From Palsa-1248 sp963737835 (GTDB taxonomy: Bacteria; Gemmatimonadota; Gemmatimonadetes; Gemmatimonadales; Gemmatimonadaceae), in contig CAVTUH010000001.1 of assembly GCA_963737835.1 (NCBI GenBank), forward strand, positions 248,001-312,000: a stretch of 64,000 nucleotides of DNA. The letters run 5' to 3'. Below are positions 42,845 through 52,018 of this stretch, one piece after another. A program made the position numbers and the translations under genes. The notes under the pieces are model-generated. The model did no database searches. It was not told the DNA's origin and was given only the letters and a program-made list of their open reading frames with translations. Each line of letters begins with the position of its first letter. Position 1 is the first letter of the stretch.

Positions 42845-44785
42845 TTAGCTCGCCTTGGAAGGCTTATCCGCCTCGTCATTCGCTGCCGGCGGCGCCCCAC
42901 CCCACCCATTGCGTTGCGGCTCGATTATCACGCGACCATTCGTTCGTCGCTCCGTGACGCCCGTTCTGTCATAGTACTCCAGCAAGGGGATCAGATACTT
43001 CCGGGACACGCCGAGGAATTCCCGCAGCTCTGCTGGCCCATACTCCCGGCCCGGCGCCATGCCCGAGCGGAGTGCCTCGCTCAGGCGCGACAGGCTCCCC
43101 ACACTATAAAAACGTTCGCTCTCGACCTGGCGTATCACACCCCGCCGGTCGAGCAGTCGTAGCAAAGTCGTTACCGAGTCTGGCGTGCCCATACCAGACG
43201 CAGCGAGCTCCGAGACACTCGGGGGCTCTCGATCGGCCTGGACCACGGCGCGCTCGAGCGCGGCGAGCAACGTCTCCTGTGCGGCAGTCGGTCGAACCGT
43301 CCAGCCATGGCGTCGGACCAGCCCTCGCTCCGCGACGAGTGCCTGCCTTGCCATCAGTCGATCGATGACGACATCGGCCAATGCGGGGCTCGCGTTCAGC
43401 GCGCTACGGAGCGACTGCAGGGAGAGGCCTTCCTCGAGAGGGGCGCGTTCGTGATGTGCCGCTACCAGGTCCGTCACACGCCGCTCGATGTCGACGATCG
43501 CTTCACGGTCGTAGAGGACGGTGCCGATCAGCTCAGTGCGATCAGCCAACGAGTGCGTGAGCCCCGACAGTTCGGAGGGGCGGAGGCCCGCTCGAATCGC
43601 CAGCGCCTCGCGGGGGACTCCGTGCGCCCCGGCGTCACGCACCATCTCCCAGATCCGCTCGGCGACGGGCTGTGCCGCCGTGCGCCACGGGCGCACGCGC
43701 GCATGGCCCGGCGCCGCGTCGGTGATGATGCCGCCCCCGATCGTCGAGGGAGGGCTGCCGGTGCGCACGACAAACCGGTCTCCGCCGCGAGCAGCGATCG
43801 CCTCGTCGAGAACGATGCGGGCTGGTGTCAATCGCGACGCCCGGAGTCCTGGGGACGGCAGTCCGGCGTCCGCACCGAGCACGATGCGAGCACTGACATC
43901 ACGTGTCCCCAGGTGGAATCGAATGCGCGCACGCGCGCTCAGGTCGGGGGCATTGTCCAGCATCTGCACGTCGGCTCGCACCACGTTCACTGGTTGCCAG
44001 GCGGAATCCGTCACCAGCGTTGAGCCCCGGGGTACGTCCGCGATCTCTACTCCGCCCAGACTAACGGCCAGCCGCGATCCCGGTTCCGCGACATCGATCG
44101 CGGCCCCATGACTTTGGAGCGCCCGGACGCGCGCACGCCGTCCAGACGGCAGGATGTGGACGACGTCATCCTTTCGCAGTCTCCCCGTCCACACGGTGCC
44201 CGTCACAACGGTTCCCGTGCCGCGAACCGTAAAGGTCCGGTCGACCGGAAGACGAAACAGGTCGTCGGCGTCGCGTTGCGGCACCGCGGCCGCGGCCACG
44301 GCCAGCGCACTGCGCAGGGCATCGAGCCCCAACTCCGTCACCGTCGATACCGCGATCTGAGGAGCCCCCTCGAGCGCCGATCCTCGCACCAGCGATGTGA
44401 CATCGTCCCGCACGAGCGAAAGCCACTCATCGTCGACGAGGTCTGCTTTCGTCAGGGCGATGACCCCGGCCCGAATGCCCAGCAGTCCCAGGATGGTCAG
44501 GTGCTCTCGCGTCTGCGGCATCACGCCTTCATCGGCTGCGATGACGAGGAGGGCGAGATCGATGCCGGAGGCGCCCGCGAGCATTGTGCGGACGAACGCT
44601 TCGTGTCCCGGCACGTCAACGACCCCGATCGTCCCCACGCCTGGTAGCTGGAGCGGCGCAAATCCGAGCTCGATCGTAATGCCCCGTCGCTGCTCCTCGG
44701 GCAGTCGATCCGTATCGACGCCGGTCAGCGCTCGCACTAACGCCGTCTTGCCGTGATCGATATGGCCCGCGGTGCCCAGGATCAC
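42845..44785 (-). CDS. selB: Selenocysteine-specific elongation factor SelB
   Basis: This 646-residue GTPase starts with GTG (ILGTAGHIDHGKTALVRALT). G-motifs: G1 AGHIDHGKT, G3 DVPGHE, G4 TKAD; the GITIELGFA switch region is SelB-specific. Domains II and III are followed by C-terminal winged helices (from about residue 380) that bind the SECIS hairpin. It delivers Sec-tRNA to UGA codons, so the organism probably makes selenoproteins. selA, selC and selD are not nearby. The downstream end is followed by 130 bp without genes; recO starts upstream with a 6-bp gap. Confidence 0.96.
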   Translation of the reverse strand: MILGTAGHIDHGKTALVRALTGVDTDRLPEEQRRGITIELGFAPLQLPGVGTIGVVDVPGHEAFVRTMLAGASGIDLALLVIAADEGVMPQTREHLTILGLLGIRAGVIALTKADLVDDEWLSLVRDDVTSLVRGSALEGAPQIAVSTVTELGLDALRSALAVAAAAVPQRDADDLFRLPVDRTFTVRGTGTVVTGTVWTGRLRKDDVVHILPSGRRARVRALQSHGAAIDVAEPGSRLAVSLGGVEIADVPRGSTLVTDSAWQPVNVVRADVQMLDNAPDLSARARIRFHLGTRDVSARIVLGADAGLPSPGLRASRLTPARIVLDEAIAARGGDRFVVRTGSPPSTIGGGIITDAAPGHARVRPWRTAAQPVAERIWEMVRDAGAHGVPREALAIRAGLRPSELSGLTHSLADRTELIGTVLYDREAIVDIERRVTDLVAAHHERAPLEEGLSLQSLRSALNASPALADVVIDRLMARQALVAERGLVRRHGWTVRPTAAQETLLAALERAVVQADREPPSVSELAASGMGTPDSVTTLLRLLDRRGVIRQVESERFYSVGSLSRLSEALRSGMAPGREYGPAELREFLGVSRKYLIPLLEYYDRTGVTERRTNGRVIIEPQRNGWGGAPPAANDEADKPSKAS

Positions 44786-44791
44786 GGCGCC

Positions 44792-45613
44792 CTACCGCGC
44801 GAGGCTGGGCGGCACCAAGTCCGGTGTTGCAGACACGATCGTCTGCGGCGTCGAGCCCCAGGCACTCCGCTCCCAGACATCGAAGGCTCGTAGACTCCGC
44901 CCTTCCATGAGGTGTTCGGCCAGGAACTCTCGGAGGAGCCGTTGATGCGCGCGCCCGTCGCCGTCATCCGTCAGTGCCCATTGATCGCCGCGGATCCATG
45001 TGCGCAGCGCATCGCGCGCGGCCACGGGGAGCACGCGATTGCCGCGTCGGGCCGCACCGCAGGACGCACAGAGCACGCCCCCTGCTGTGTGGCTGAACTG
45101 CGCGCGCTCGGTCGGCGGGACCAAGGCGTCACATGTGCTGCACGCGTCGGTCGTCGGCGCGAATCCGAGGCATGCGACAATGTACCACGCGCCGCCGAGC
45201 GCGGCATCACGTGGGCGCCCCGGTTCATCGCCCGATCCCAAGATCGCATCGAGTGCATCGCGCACGGCGTCGTACAGCGCAGGTTGGGCATCGTCGCGGG
45301 CAAACCGCAAGGCGAGCTCCGCGATGGCAGCCGCGCCCGTGAAGCGGTCGAGTGATCCAGCCAGCCCGGCGCGGGCGCGCGTGACGTCGAACGCCGTGAG
45401 CGTCTGCAGCTCCCGCTGCGGCCGGATCGAAAGCTGTGCCTCACCTTCGGCGAACAAGTCGACCGCACTTCCGTATCTCGATTTCGCCCGTCGTGCCCCA
45501 CGCGCCAGCACCGACTGCACACCGGCCTCGCGGGTCAGCAGCCGATAGATCCGCGACGTCTCCAAATAGTCGAACGCGTGCAACACGACCGCGTCAGTCG
45601 CCAGGACGGCCAT
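44792..45613 (-). CDS. recO: DNA repair protein RecO
   Basis: Start ATG at 45611-45613 gives 273 residues. An N-terminal OB fold (AVLATDAVVLHAFDYLETSR, RGARRAKSRYGSAVDLF), a helical middle and a zinc finger (CSTCDAL...CASCGAA, near residues 150-180) are all typical. RecO works with RecR (and RecF) to load RecA onto SSB-coated gaps. It is downstream of the btuFCDB operon by 43 bp and upstream of selB by 6 bp, so the housekeeping genes may share its transcript. Confidence 0.93.
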   Translation of the reverse strand: MAVLATDAVVLHAFDYLETSRIYRLLTREAGVQSVLARGARRAKSRYGSAVDLFAEGEAQLSIRPQRELQTLTAFDVTRARAGLAGSLDRFTGAAAIAELALRFARDDAQPALYDAVRDALDAILGSGDEPGRPRDAALGGAWYIVACLGFAPTTDACSTCDALVPPTERAQFSHTAGGVLCASCGAARRGNRVLPVAARDALRTWIRGDQWALTDDGDGRAHQRLLREFLAEHLMEGRSLRAFDVWERSAWGSTPQTIVSATPDLVPPSLAR

Positions 45614-45656
45614 GCTGAAATGTAGCACGAGCGCTCCCGCGCCCGAGCGCCCATCG

Positions 45657-47756
45657 TCACCGCCCGGTCGACCGCGTCGACGGATTGCTGGCCGGGGCGC
45701 CACTGGCCAGGATGCGGAATCCGACGAAGATGATCCGGCCCGGGGCATCGTACGAGTACACCTCCTGGTAGCGGCGATCGAGGAGGTTGACAACGCGGGC
45801 GATCAGGCTAAAGCCGCGACCCGTAGGGCCATTTCCAGCGAGATTGTATTGGGCAGCCAGGTCAATGGTGGTGTAGCCCGGCAGGACGACTCGAGCCAAT
45901 GTTCCCGTCGGCGCGTTGAAGTTGATATCGTCGCGCGTGCCCACGAATCGAACGGTCGCGCTGAGGAAGCCGTGCGTCGACAGGGTCTGCCCGAGTGTGC
46001 CGCTGAACTGGTGTGTCGGTCGACGGATCAGGCGGGTGCCGACCCGGTACGCGGAGTATCCGGTCGTATCGACGCCGTTCGCGGTCACCCGGGAATCGAG
46101 ATATGTGTACTCCAAATCCGCGGTCGCGCCGTTGATCGGCCCGGCCGACAGGCCGAGCTCCGCGCCATCAGCGACGGCGCCCGCGATGTTGAGATAGTTC
46201 GTGCTATCACTGGGGCGGCCCGGCACGGGGATGGGCGCGGGTGTGTAGTCGATGATGTTGTGGAATGCCTGGTTGAAATACGTCGCGGTGAAGGAGACGG
46301 TCGAGCCGATGGGCGCCTCGGTCAGGCCTGCCTCCCACCCGAGCGAGTGCTCTGGACGGAGCGCAGCGTTGCCGAGGTCAAAGGGCACAGCCGAGAAATT
46401 CTCCTCGAATGTGGGCTCCTTGAACGCGGTCCCCAACTCTCCATGGAACTGCGTCCCGGGCGTCGCAATGAAGCCTGCGCCGACCCGGTAGGTGCCGTAC
46501 GTCCCGAACGCGCTGTTGTGATCGAGGCGCCCGCCCGCAGTGAACGTGGCTTGCGAGCCGGCATTGGCAATCAGCTGTGCGTACCCCGCCTCTACGCGGC
46601 GGAAGTAGTCGGTCGGGCTCGTGATCAATGTATCGATGCCGCCGAAATTGAAGACGTCAAAGGCACGACTTCTGTCCGTCTGACCCTCGAGACTGCCGCC
46701 AACGGTGACTGCCACCACACGTCCAGAGCGGGCGTCGAAATGTGCGTCCGCTCCCAATCGGCGAAAGACATCGCGATCGAACGACGCGAAGGTACCGATC
46801 GTGTCGGCCGGCCCATCCCGTGGGTTGATGTCGGCCGCGTCCTCATCGTTGGCCGAAACGGTGATGCGTCCGTCCAGGGCCTGGGAGAAGGTGTGGACCC
46901 CATCGAGGGCGAACGTCGATCCCTCATCGCGGCGATGCTGGTTGCTGTCCACCGGCGTACCATCGCCGACGGTGGGAAAGTGGTAGTCGGCGGTGTGGTA
47001 TCGTCCCGTGAGCGCGAGCGACGACGACGTGCCGCGTCCCAGGTCCAAGCGCCCACCAAGCTCCCCGTTGGTGAATTGGTTGTTGAACGGCAGGATGCCG
47101 GCCGTGGTCTGGCGAGTGCCTCCGACGGAAAATCCCATCCCGCCCGCGCCGCCTTGAAAGCCAGCCGACCCGTCGTACGACTTGTAGCTGCCCCCGCTGA
47201 ACTCGAGCCACCCCGCAGGCGCGCCGGTGCCGCGCTTGGTGAAGATCTGAATGACGCCTGTCATGGCATCCGATCCATAGAGCACACTCGTGGGCCCACG
47301 CACGATCTCAATGCGATCGACGTCGGCGACCGTCAGGTTCTGGAAGTAGTAGACTCCACCCGGTTCGTTCAACGGCACACCGTCCAGCAGCACCTTCACG
47401 TAGCCGCTTTGGCCGCCGCGGAAGAACAAGGACGTCAGTCCTCCCATCGATCCGGTCTCGACGGGCGCGGCACCCGCCACGTCGCGCAACGCATCCGCAA
47501 CCGAGACGATTCCGCGGGCCTGCAGCGTCTGACCAGTGATGACAGTCGTCGACGCGGTCGGCACCGTCTCGGCGAATGGCACACGCGTCGCGGTGACGAC
47601 GACGGGCGGCAGATGACTCGTATCGGCTGAGGACGAGGCTGGCTGCACCGGGAGCTGCGCACGCGCCGCAGCCGGCGCCAGGGCGGACCCCAACATCACC
47701 GCCAGGCATGCCCGGCGTGCGAGACATCGTGCCGGGGAGGGACGATCTGAACTCAT
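45657..47756 (-). CDS. btuB: TonB-dependent outer-membrane receptor, BtuB-like (cobalamin)
   Basis: ATG at 47754-47756 gives 699 residues and overlaps the ABC-ATPase stop at ATGA. Parts: signal peptide (VMLGSALAPAAARAQ), a TonB-box-like VVVTATR, a plug (VADALRDVAGAAPVET, FFRGGQSGYVKVLLDGVPLN, VDRIEIVRGPTSVLYGSDA) and a ~22-strand barrel ending in a hydrophobic strand region. The plug follows BtuB closely. Genomic linkage to btuF-C-D behind a cobalamin riboswitch makes vitamin B12 (or a corrinoid) the likely ligand. It is last in the operon, before recO. Confidence 0.93.
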   Translation of the reverse strand: MSSDRPSPARCLARRACLAVMLGSALAPAAARAQLPVQPASSSADTSHLPPVVVTATRVPFAETVPTASTTVITGQTLQARGIVSVADALRDVAGAAPVETGSMGGLTSLFFRGGQSGYVKVLLDGVPLNEPGGVYYFQNLTVADVDRIEIVRGPTSVLYGSDAMTGVIQIFTKRGTGAPAGWLEFSGGSYKSYDGSAGFQGGAGGMGFSVGGTRQTTAGILPFNNQFTNGELGGRLDLGRGTSSSLALTGRYHTADYHFPTVGDGTPVDSNQHRRDEGSTFALDGVHTFSQALDGRITVSANDEDAADINPRDGPADTIGTFASFDRDVFRRLGADAHFDARSGRVVAVTVGGSLEGQTDRSRAFDVFNFGGIDTLITSPTDYFRRVEAGYAQLIANAGSQATFTAGGRLDHNSAFGTYGTYRVGAGFIATPGTQFHGELGTAFKEPTFEENFSAVPFDLGNAALRPEHSLGWEAGLTEAPIGSTVSFTATYFNQAFHNIIDYTPAPIPVPGRPSDSTNYLNIAGAVADGAELGLSAGPINGATADLEYTYLDSRVTANGVDTTGYSAYRVGTRLIRRPTHQFSGTLGQTLSTHGFLSATVRFVGTRDDINFNAPTGTLARVVLPGYTTIDLAAQYNLAGNGPTGRGFSLIARVVNLLDRRYQEVYSYDAPGRIIFVGFRILASGAPASNPSTRSTGR

Positions 47757-48604
47757 GGGCGGTGTCCTGAAGAAGACCGTGGGACGTCTCGAGATCGCAG
47801 GGGAATGAGCATCGGCGCGCCGACGGCGGGGTCCTGGCCGACAACGAGTGGCCACTCGTACACGCGCTCGAGCGTCGCACCCGCCATGACTTCGCGCGGC
47901 GCCCCGACAGCCGCGACCGATCCGCGGTGGAGGAGAACGACGGTGTGCGCGAATCGCGCGACCAGGTTGAGCTGGTGCGTGATGAGCACGACCGCCATCC
48001 CGGCGGTGGCCAGTCCAGCGAGCAACTCGAAGACGGCCATTTCGTGGCCGACATCGAGAAACGTTGTCGGCTCGTCCAGCACGATCGTATGACCGCCCTG
48101 CGCGAGCGCACGTGCAATCCGCACGCGCTGCCATTCGCCTCCGGACAGCTCGTCGGTTTGTCGGTGCACCAGGTCGCCAATGCCTGTCCGTTGGACCGCG
48201 GCGGCGACCGCGGCCGCATCGTCTGTCGAGGCTCCGCCCCACAGCCCGCCGTGGGGAAAGCGTCCGAGCGCCACGTACTCGCGCACAGACAGGGAGAACG
48301 CCAACTCTTCGCGTTGCGGCACCACGGCCACTTGACGCGCCGCGAGGCGCAACGGCACGGATGACAATGGCGTGCCATCGACCAGAATGCGTCCGCCGGC
48401 CAGTGGGACACGCCGCAGGAGCGCTCGCACGAGGGTGCTTTTGCCGCTCCCATTGGGGCCAGTGATCGCAGTCACGGCGCCATACATCGCGTCGAGACTC
48501 ACACCGGCGATCGCCAGCGACGCACGGGCGCGATACCGCACCTGCACGTTGTCGAAGGTCAGGGCCGCGACCCCGCGCGCGGTGCTCCTCGCTCCCGTGG
48601 TCAT
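47753..48604 (-). CDS. btuD: Cobalamin ABC transporter ATP-binding protein
   Basis: This 283-residue ABC ATPase of the FecE/BtuD type has Walker A GPNGSGKST, Q-loop VAVVPQREELAF, signature LSGGEWQR, Walker B TIVLDEP and H-loop ITHQ. The C-terminal ~30 residues (PMLIPLRSRDVPRS) extend beyond the domain. It overlaps btuC (48601-48604) and btuB (47753-47756) by 4 bp each. It powers B12 import across the inner membrane. Confidence 0.93.
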   Translation of the reverse strand: MTTGARSTARGVAALTFDNVQVRYRARASLAIAGVSLDAMYGAVTAITGPNGSGKSTLVRALLRRVPLAGGRILVDGTPLSSVPLRLAARQVAVVPQREELAFSLSVREYVALGRFPHGGLWGGASTDDAAAVAAAVQRTGIGDLVHRQTDELSGGEWQRVRIARALAQGGHTIVLDEPTTFLDVGHEMAVFELLAGLATAGMAVVLITHQLNLVARFAHTVVLLHRGSVAAVGAPREVMAGATLERVYEWPLVVGQDPAVGAPMLIPLRSRDVPRSSSGHRP

Positions 48605-49584
48605 GTCCTGCCCATCCGTCGGAGCTGCCAGAGGAAAAACGGCACGCCCAGGAGCGCGGTGACTGCACCCAACGGCAGCTCGGCGGGTGGCCGCGCCACG
48701 CGTGCGACGACGTCGGCTGCGACGACGAGGGTGGCGCCGACGAGCGCGGCACCGGCAATGAGGAGGCGGTGCCGGTGCAAGCCCGCTCCGCGCACGATGT
48801 GCGGGACAACGAGGCCCACGAACCCGACGAGTCCGGCAGCCGCGACGGTCGCAGCCGCCAACAGTCCCGCCGCGAGAAACGCACGGCGGCCGGCTCTCTG
48901 GACGTCGACCCCGAGCCCCGCCGCCGCTTCGTCACCGAGCGCCAGCGCATCGATCTCGCGTCCCCACGCCAGGAGCGCGCCGCCGCCGACGATCACGTAC
49001 GGCACGAGCCATCGCACCCGACTCCAGTCGGCCGAATCGACTGATCCCATCATCCACCACAACGCGCCGCGCACGGTCTCCGGCGGCGCGACGGCATAGG
49101 TCACCATGATCGCGGCATTCGCAAATGCGCCGACCACGACTCCGGCCATGAGCAGGAGCCGGACATCCGTTCGTCCGCCGGCGGCGGCCCGGGCCACACC
49201 GATCACGAGGGCGGTTGCCACAACCGCTCCGCCAAATGCGGCCAGCGGCACGCCCACGGAGCTACTCGCACCCGCGGCAACCGCGATGACCGCTCCCACG
49301 GCGGCTCCGCCGGATACACCGAGCAAGTACGGTTCGGCGAGCGCGTTGCGGAGCGTGCCTTGCATCGCGGCGCCACTCATCCCCAGGGCCGCTCCCACGC
49401 ACGCGGCCAGCACGACGCGCGGGAGTCGCACAGACCGAACGATCGCGATGACCGTCGGGTCCGCGTGCCCCACGAGGCCCGACCACACCGTGACCGGCGA
49501 GAGCCCGACGGCGCCGAGCGCCACACCGAGCAGTGCCGCCAGTGCGAGCGCCGCGACCGCGACGACCCAGAAGCGAACGCGCAT
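48601..49584 (-). CDS. btuC: Cobalamin ABC transporter permease
   Basis: ATG at 49582-49584 gives 327 residues. A FecCD/BtuC-type permease with about ten membrane helices. Conserved blocks: VRLPRVVLAACVGAALGMSG, QGTLRNALAEPYLLGVSGGA, WWMMGSVDSADW and VGFVGLVVPHIVR. The gene follows btuF by 4 bp and overlaps btuD. It forms the inner-membrane channel of the BtuCDF importer. Confidence 0.93.
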   Translation of the reverse strand: MRVRFWVVAVAALALAALLGVALGAVGLSPVTVWSGLVGHADPTVIAIVRSVRLPRVVLAACVGAALGMSGAAMQGTLRNALAEPYLLGVSGGAAVGAVIAVAAGASSSVGVPLAAFGGAVVATALVIGVARAAAGGRTDVRLLLMAGVVVGAFANAAIMVTYAVAPPETVRGALWWMMGSVDSADWSRVRWLVPYVIVGGGALLAWGREIDALALGDEAAAGLGVDVQRAGRRAFLAAGLLAAATVAAAGLVGFVGLVVPHIVRGAGLHRHRLLIAGAALVGATLVVAADVVARVARPPAELPLGAVTALLGVPFFLWQLRRMGRT

Positions 49585-49588
49585 AGGG

Positions 49589-50476
49589 TCAGCGGGCTCC
49601 AGGTGGATGCAGCAGCGCCGCGATCCGCACCGCCGCCTCCCCCATGCGCACCGAGGGCATCCCGACGAGCGCCGTGTCGGGAACGACGACGCGATGCCTC
49701 GCGTCGTGCAGCCAACTCTGCCACCGCGGATCCGTTCGGATGGCCAATGCGGCCGAGGGGGAGACGAGCAGGTCATCAGGATTGCGATGCAGCACGTCCT
49801 CCAGCGATACCAGGGGCGCCGGATCGGCCAGGTCCGCGTAGAGGTTCTGACCTCCGGCGTCGGTGAGCAACGTGTTCAAGTAGCTGCCGGCGCCCAGCAC
49901 ACGAAGCGGGGACTCGTCGAGAATCCACACGACGGTCGGCCTGGACAGCCCCGCCGTCTGCGCGCGCACATGCGCAATCGTCGCGAGCACGGAGTCCCGA
50001 ACGGTGGCGGCCGCGGCCGAGTCGTGCATCACGAGGCCCAGGAGATCGAGCGCACGCGCGAAATCGCCGACCCGGTCGACTCGCAGGCTGATGGTGGCGA
50101 TTCCCGCGCGCTGGAACGCTTGTGCGGCGGCGCGATCGTCGCTGCTGGCGTACAGTACGACGAGGTCGGGATGCTGGGCGAGAACCGCCTCCACACTCGG
50201 CCGGAGGCCGTCGCCGACGCTCGGGATGGCCAGCACCCCGGGCGGATATGTATCCCATCGCGTCCGCCCGACCACGCGCGCACTTTCGCCCATCGCGAAC
50301 AGCATGGCGGTGGTGGCCGGATTGAGCGAAACGACGCGTGTGGGCGCCGCGCCGGTCGTTACGACCTGGTCGCCATAATCATCGCGTACCACGCCTTTCG
50401 CATCGCTTGAGGCGGTGCTTTGACGGCCGCCGGCCGCCTGACATGCGATCGTCGCCACGGCCAGGCCAGTGGCCAT
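49589..50476 (-). CDS. btuF: Cobalamin-binding periplasmic lipoprotein
   Basis: ATG at 50474-50476 gives 295 residues. A short lipobox-type signal (GLAVATIACQAAG) precedes a class III binding protein: TRVVSLNPATTAMLFAMG, YPPGVLAIPSVGDGLRPSVE, DLVVLYASSDDRAAAQAFQR and PTVVWILDESPLRVLG. This follows the BtuF/CbiK pattern. It is the first gene behind the cobalamin riboswitch. A slightly longer N-terminus is possible because the signal is short, but no good start codon lies immediately upstream. Confidence 0.9.
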   Translation of the reverse strand: MATGLAVATIACQAAGGRQSTASSDAKGVVRDDYGDQVVTTGAAPTRVVSLNPATTAMLFAMGESARVVGRTRWDTYPPGVLAIPSVGDGLRPSVEAVLAQHPDLVVLYASSDDRAAAQAFQRAGIATISLRVDRVGDFARALDLLGLVMHDSAAAATVRDSVLATIAHVRAQTAGLSRPTVVWILDESPLRVLGAGSYLNTLLTDAGGQNLYADLADPAPLVSLEDVLHRNPDDLLVSPSAALAIRTDPRWQSWLHDARHRVVVPDTALVGMPSVRMGEAAVRIAALLHPPGAR

Positions 50477-50541
50477 CGCGTTCGTCGCTCGGACGGCAAT
50501 GCGGCGCGCGGTCTCAGCGTAGTATTCGGCGGGTGGCGACA

Positions 50542-50575
50542 AACGAACGGGCGTCCTCCCTCGGGAGGGCGCCCG
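50542..50575 (-). promoter_or_regulatory. Hairpin of the riboswitch expression platform (terminator-like)
   Basis: On the minus strand CGGGCG...CGCCCG with an inner CCTCCC/GGGAGG forms a ~13-bp GC-rich stem, followed by TTCGTTTGTC. It is about 130 nt after the aptamer and 65 nt before btuF. A second hairpin (complement of 50674-50693) shares CCTCC/GGAGG segments and could be its alternative partner. Confidence 0.55.
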
Positions 50576-50703
50576 GTGTAGAGCCGCGAGAGCCAGAGCG
50601 GGCGGCCCAACTGCGCCGCTGGTGCCCCGGTCTGGTTGCGCATCGATACGCGTCGCGCAACCGCGGTCGCCACCAGTCCTCCCCCGAGGACTGTCAGTGT
50701 GGT

Positions 50704-50852
50704 GCGGACGAGGGTCGTCTCCTGGCTCCGGGCCGCGATCGTCACCTTCCCAGTGCCAGGACGGCACCAGTGGTAGACTTCCGTTCGCGAATCGCCCGAT
50801 ACAGTGGCGGGGCCGCACCGGCATCGCACCGGTTTCCGGGTCCCGCGTCCGC
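50704..50852 (-). ncRNA. Cobalamin (B12) riboswitch
   Basis: On the minus strand GCGGACG (complement of 50846-50852) pairs with CGTCCGC (complement of 50704-50710) as P1. Between them are the conserved blocks in order: GGTGCGATGCCGGTGCGG and CCCCGCCACTGTA, then CCACTGG, CACTGGGAAGGTGACGAT and finally AGCCAGGAGAC. This is the standard cobalamin aptamer core. It lies about 230 nt upstream of btuF and should shut off the btuFCDB operon when B12 is plentiful. Confidence 0.93.
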
Positions 50853-50886
50853 GTCGTACAGTTGTCCAGCAGTTGTAGCGCCGAAT

Positions 50887-52017
50887 CTAGGCGATATGAC
50901 TCGGACCGGCAAGCGGCGAGGGATTTGGGGTTCGGCGACGAAACGCGAGCGCCAGCGCCCCGAGCATCACGGCGCCGAGCACCGTCACGACGACGGCAAT
51001 GTACAATGTGCGGCTGTTCGTGAAGATGACCGGCACCCGAACACGAAGGACAGCTCCGGCCGGGACATCTTGAGCGATGAAGCGTCGAAACATCCGACCT
51101 TCTACGGTGACCGGGGCTTCCGGACGGAACGGGATGCCTGAGGCTCGCGCACCGGCTTCCTCGAGCAGCACCTCGAAGACGATCGCTCCGCTTGGCAGCG
51201 CACGCGCGAGCGGGAACAATGCTGGCGGCAGCGAGTACGAAAACGACATCTGCTTGAGCCCGGGCGCGAACGGTGCGAACACGTCGATGCGATTTCCCTG
51301 GACCGATACCGCGTCGGCACTGATGTCGCCCTGGCCGACCTGCACGCCTTGTGCGCCCGGCGGCAATGGCAAGGACCACGTCGGCCGATCGGTGCCAGTG
51401 CCCGGCGACACGACTGTGACGGAGGTGTCGTTGGAGAGCTCGAACACCTCTACGACGGATCGCCGCCCCGTTGGTGCCGGCAATGAGACCACGAGGTGGC
51501 GGCCGCGCACGCGCAGCGGGATCGTGTGCGAGGTCGTGTCATACACCATGATCTCCGCCTCATCCCCTCGGACGACGGCCGCGGACAACGGTTGCGACAG
51601 ATAGGCGATGCCATCGTATGTGGTGGATGCGAAGTACACGGCATCTCGGGCGCCGCGCGGGCGGTAGAGAAAGGAGTACCGGCCGTCGGCGCCGGTGCGC
51701 ACCGAGTCGATCGGACCCGCCGTGTCGGATCCCACGCGATGCAGTATCACTCGCTGCCCACCAATGGGGGCCAACGTCTGCCCTGCCGGGTGCACTACCC
51801 GTCCGTACACGTGCCGCCCTGCACCCACCGCGGTCGTGTCGGGCGCGCGCAGCGTCGTGTCAGATGAAGAACGCGGTGCACGGCTGGCCGTCGACGGCGG
51901 CTGAGCGGTCGCGCGCGACCCCAGTCCCGCGGCCACAATGCAGGCCGCGAGAGCCGCCGCACCGTCCCGCCAGGCGCACATCAGCCGGCGTGAATGCCGG
52001 CGACGATCGCGCCGCAA
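50887..52017 (-). CDS. Secreted/membrane-anchored protein with carboxypeptidase-regulatory-like domain
   Basis: This 376-residue protein has a signal peptide (LAACIVAAGLGSRATAQ). A beta-sandwich like CarboxypepD_reg (GRVVHPAGQTLAPIGGQRVI, then RTGADGRYSFLYRP) and further beta-rich segments follow. One C-terminal membrane helix (LYIAVVVTVLGAVMLGALAL) ends in a basic tail, so most of the protein faces the periplasm. No enzyme motif is seen. It starts 2 bp after the stop of the bifunctional-nuclease gene and is probably co-transcribed with it. Its end is close to the start of the B12 riboswitch. Confidence 0.75.
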   Translation of the reverse strand: MRRDRRRHSRRLMCAWRDGAAALAACIVAAGLGSRATAQPPSTASRAPRSSSDTTLRAPDTTAVGAGRHVYGRVVHPAGQTLAPIGGQRVILHRVGSDTAGPIDSVRTGADGRYSFLYRPRGARDAVYFASTTYDGIAYLSQPLSAAVVRGDEAEIMVYDTTSHTIPLRVRGRHLVVSLPAPTGRRSVVEVFELSNDTSVTVVSPGTGTDRPTWSLPLPPGAQGVQVGQGDISADAVSVQGNRIDVFAPFAPGLKQMSFSYSLPPALFPLARALPSGAIVFEVLLEEAGARASGIPFRPEAPVTVEGRMFRRFIAQDVPAGAVLRVRVPVIFTNSRTLYIAVVVTVLGAVMLGALALAFRRRTPNPSPLAGPSHIA

Positions 52018-52018
52018 G

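Noticed and set aside
45612..47630. 672-aa plus-strand open frame
   Set aside because: It lies opposite btuB and has no domain pattern; its residues are typical of antisense frames.
47757..48950. Very long minus frame (1097 aa) fused to btuB
   Set aside because: The part upstream of 47756 overlaps btuC and btuD in another phase; the ATG at 47756 with a signal peptide is the true start.
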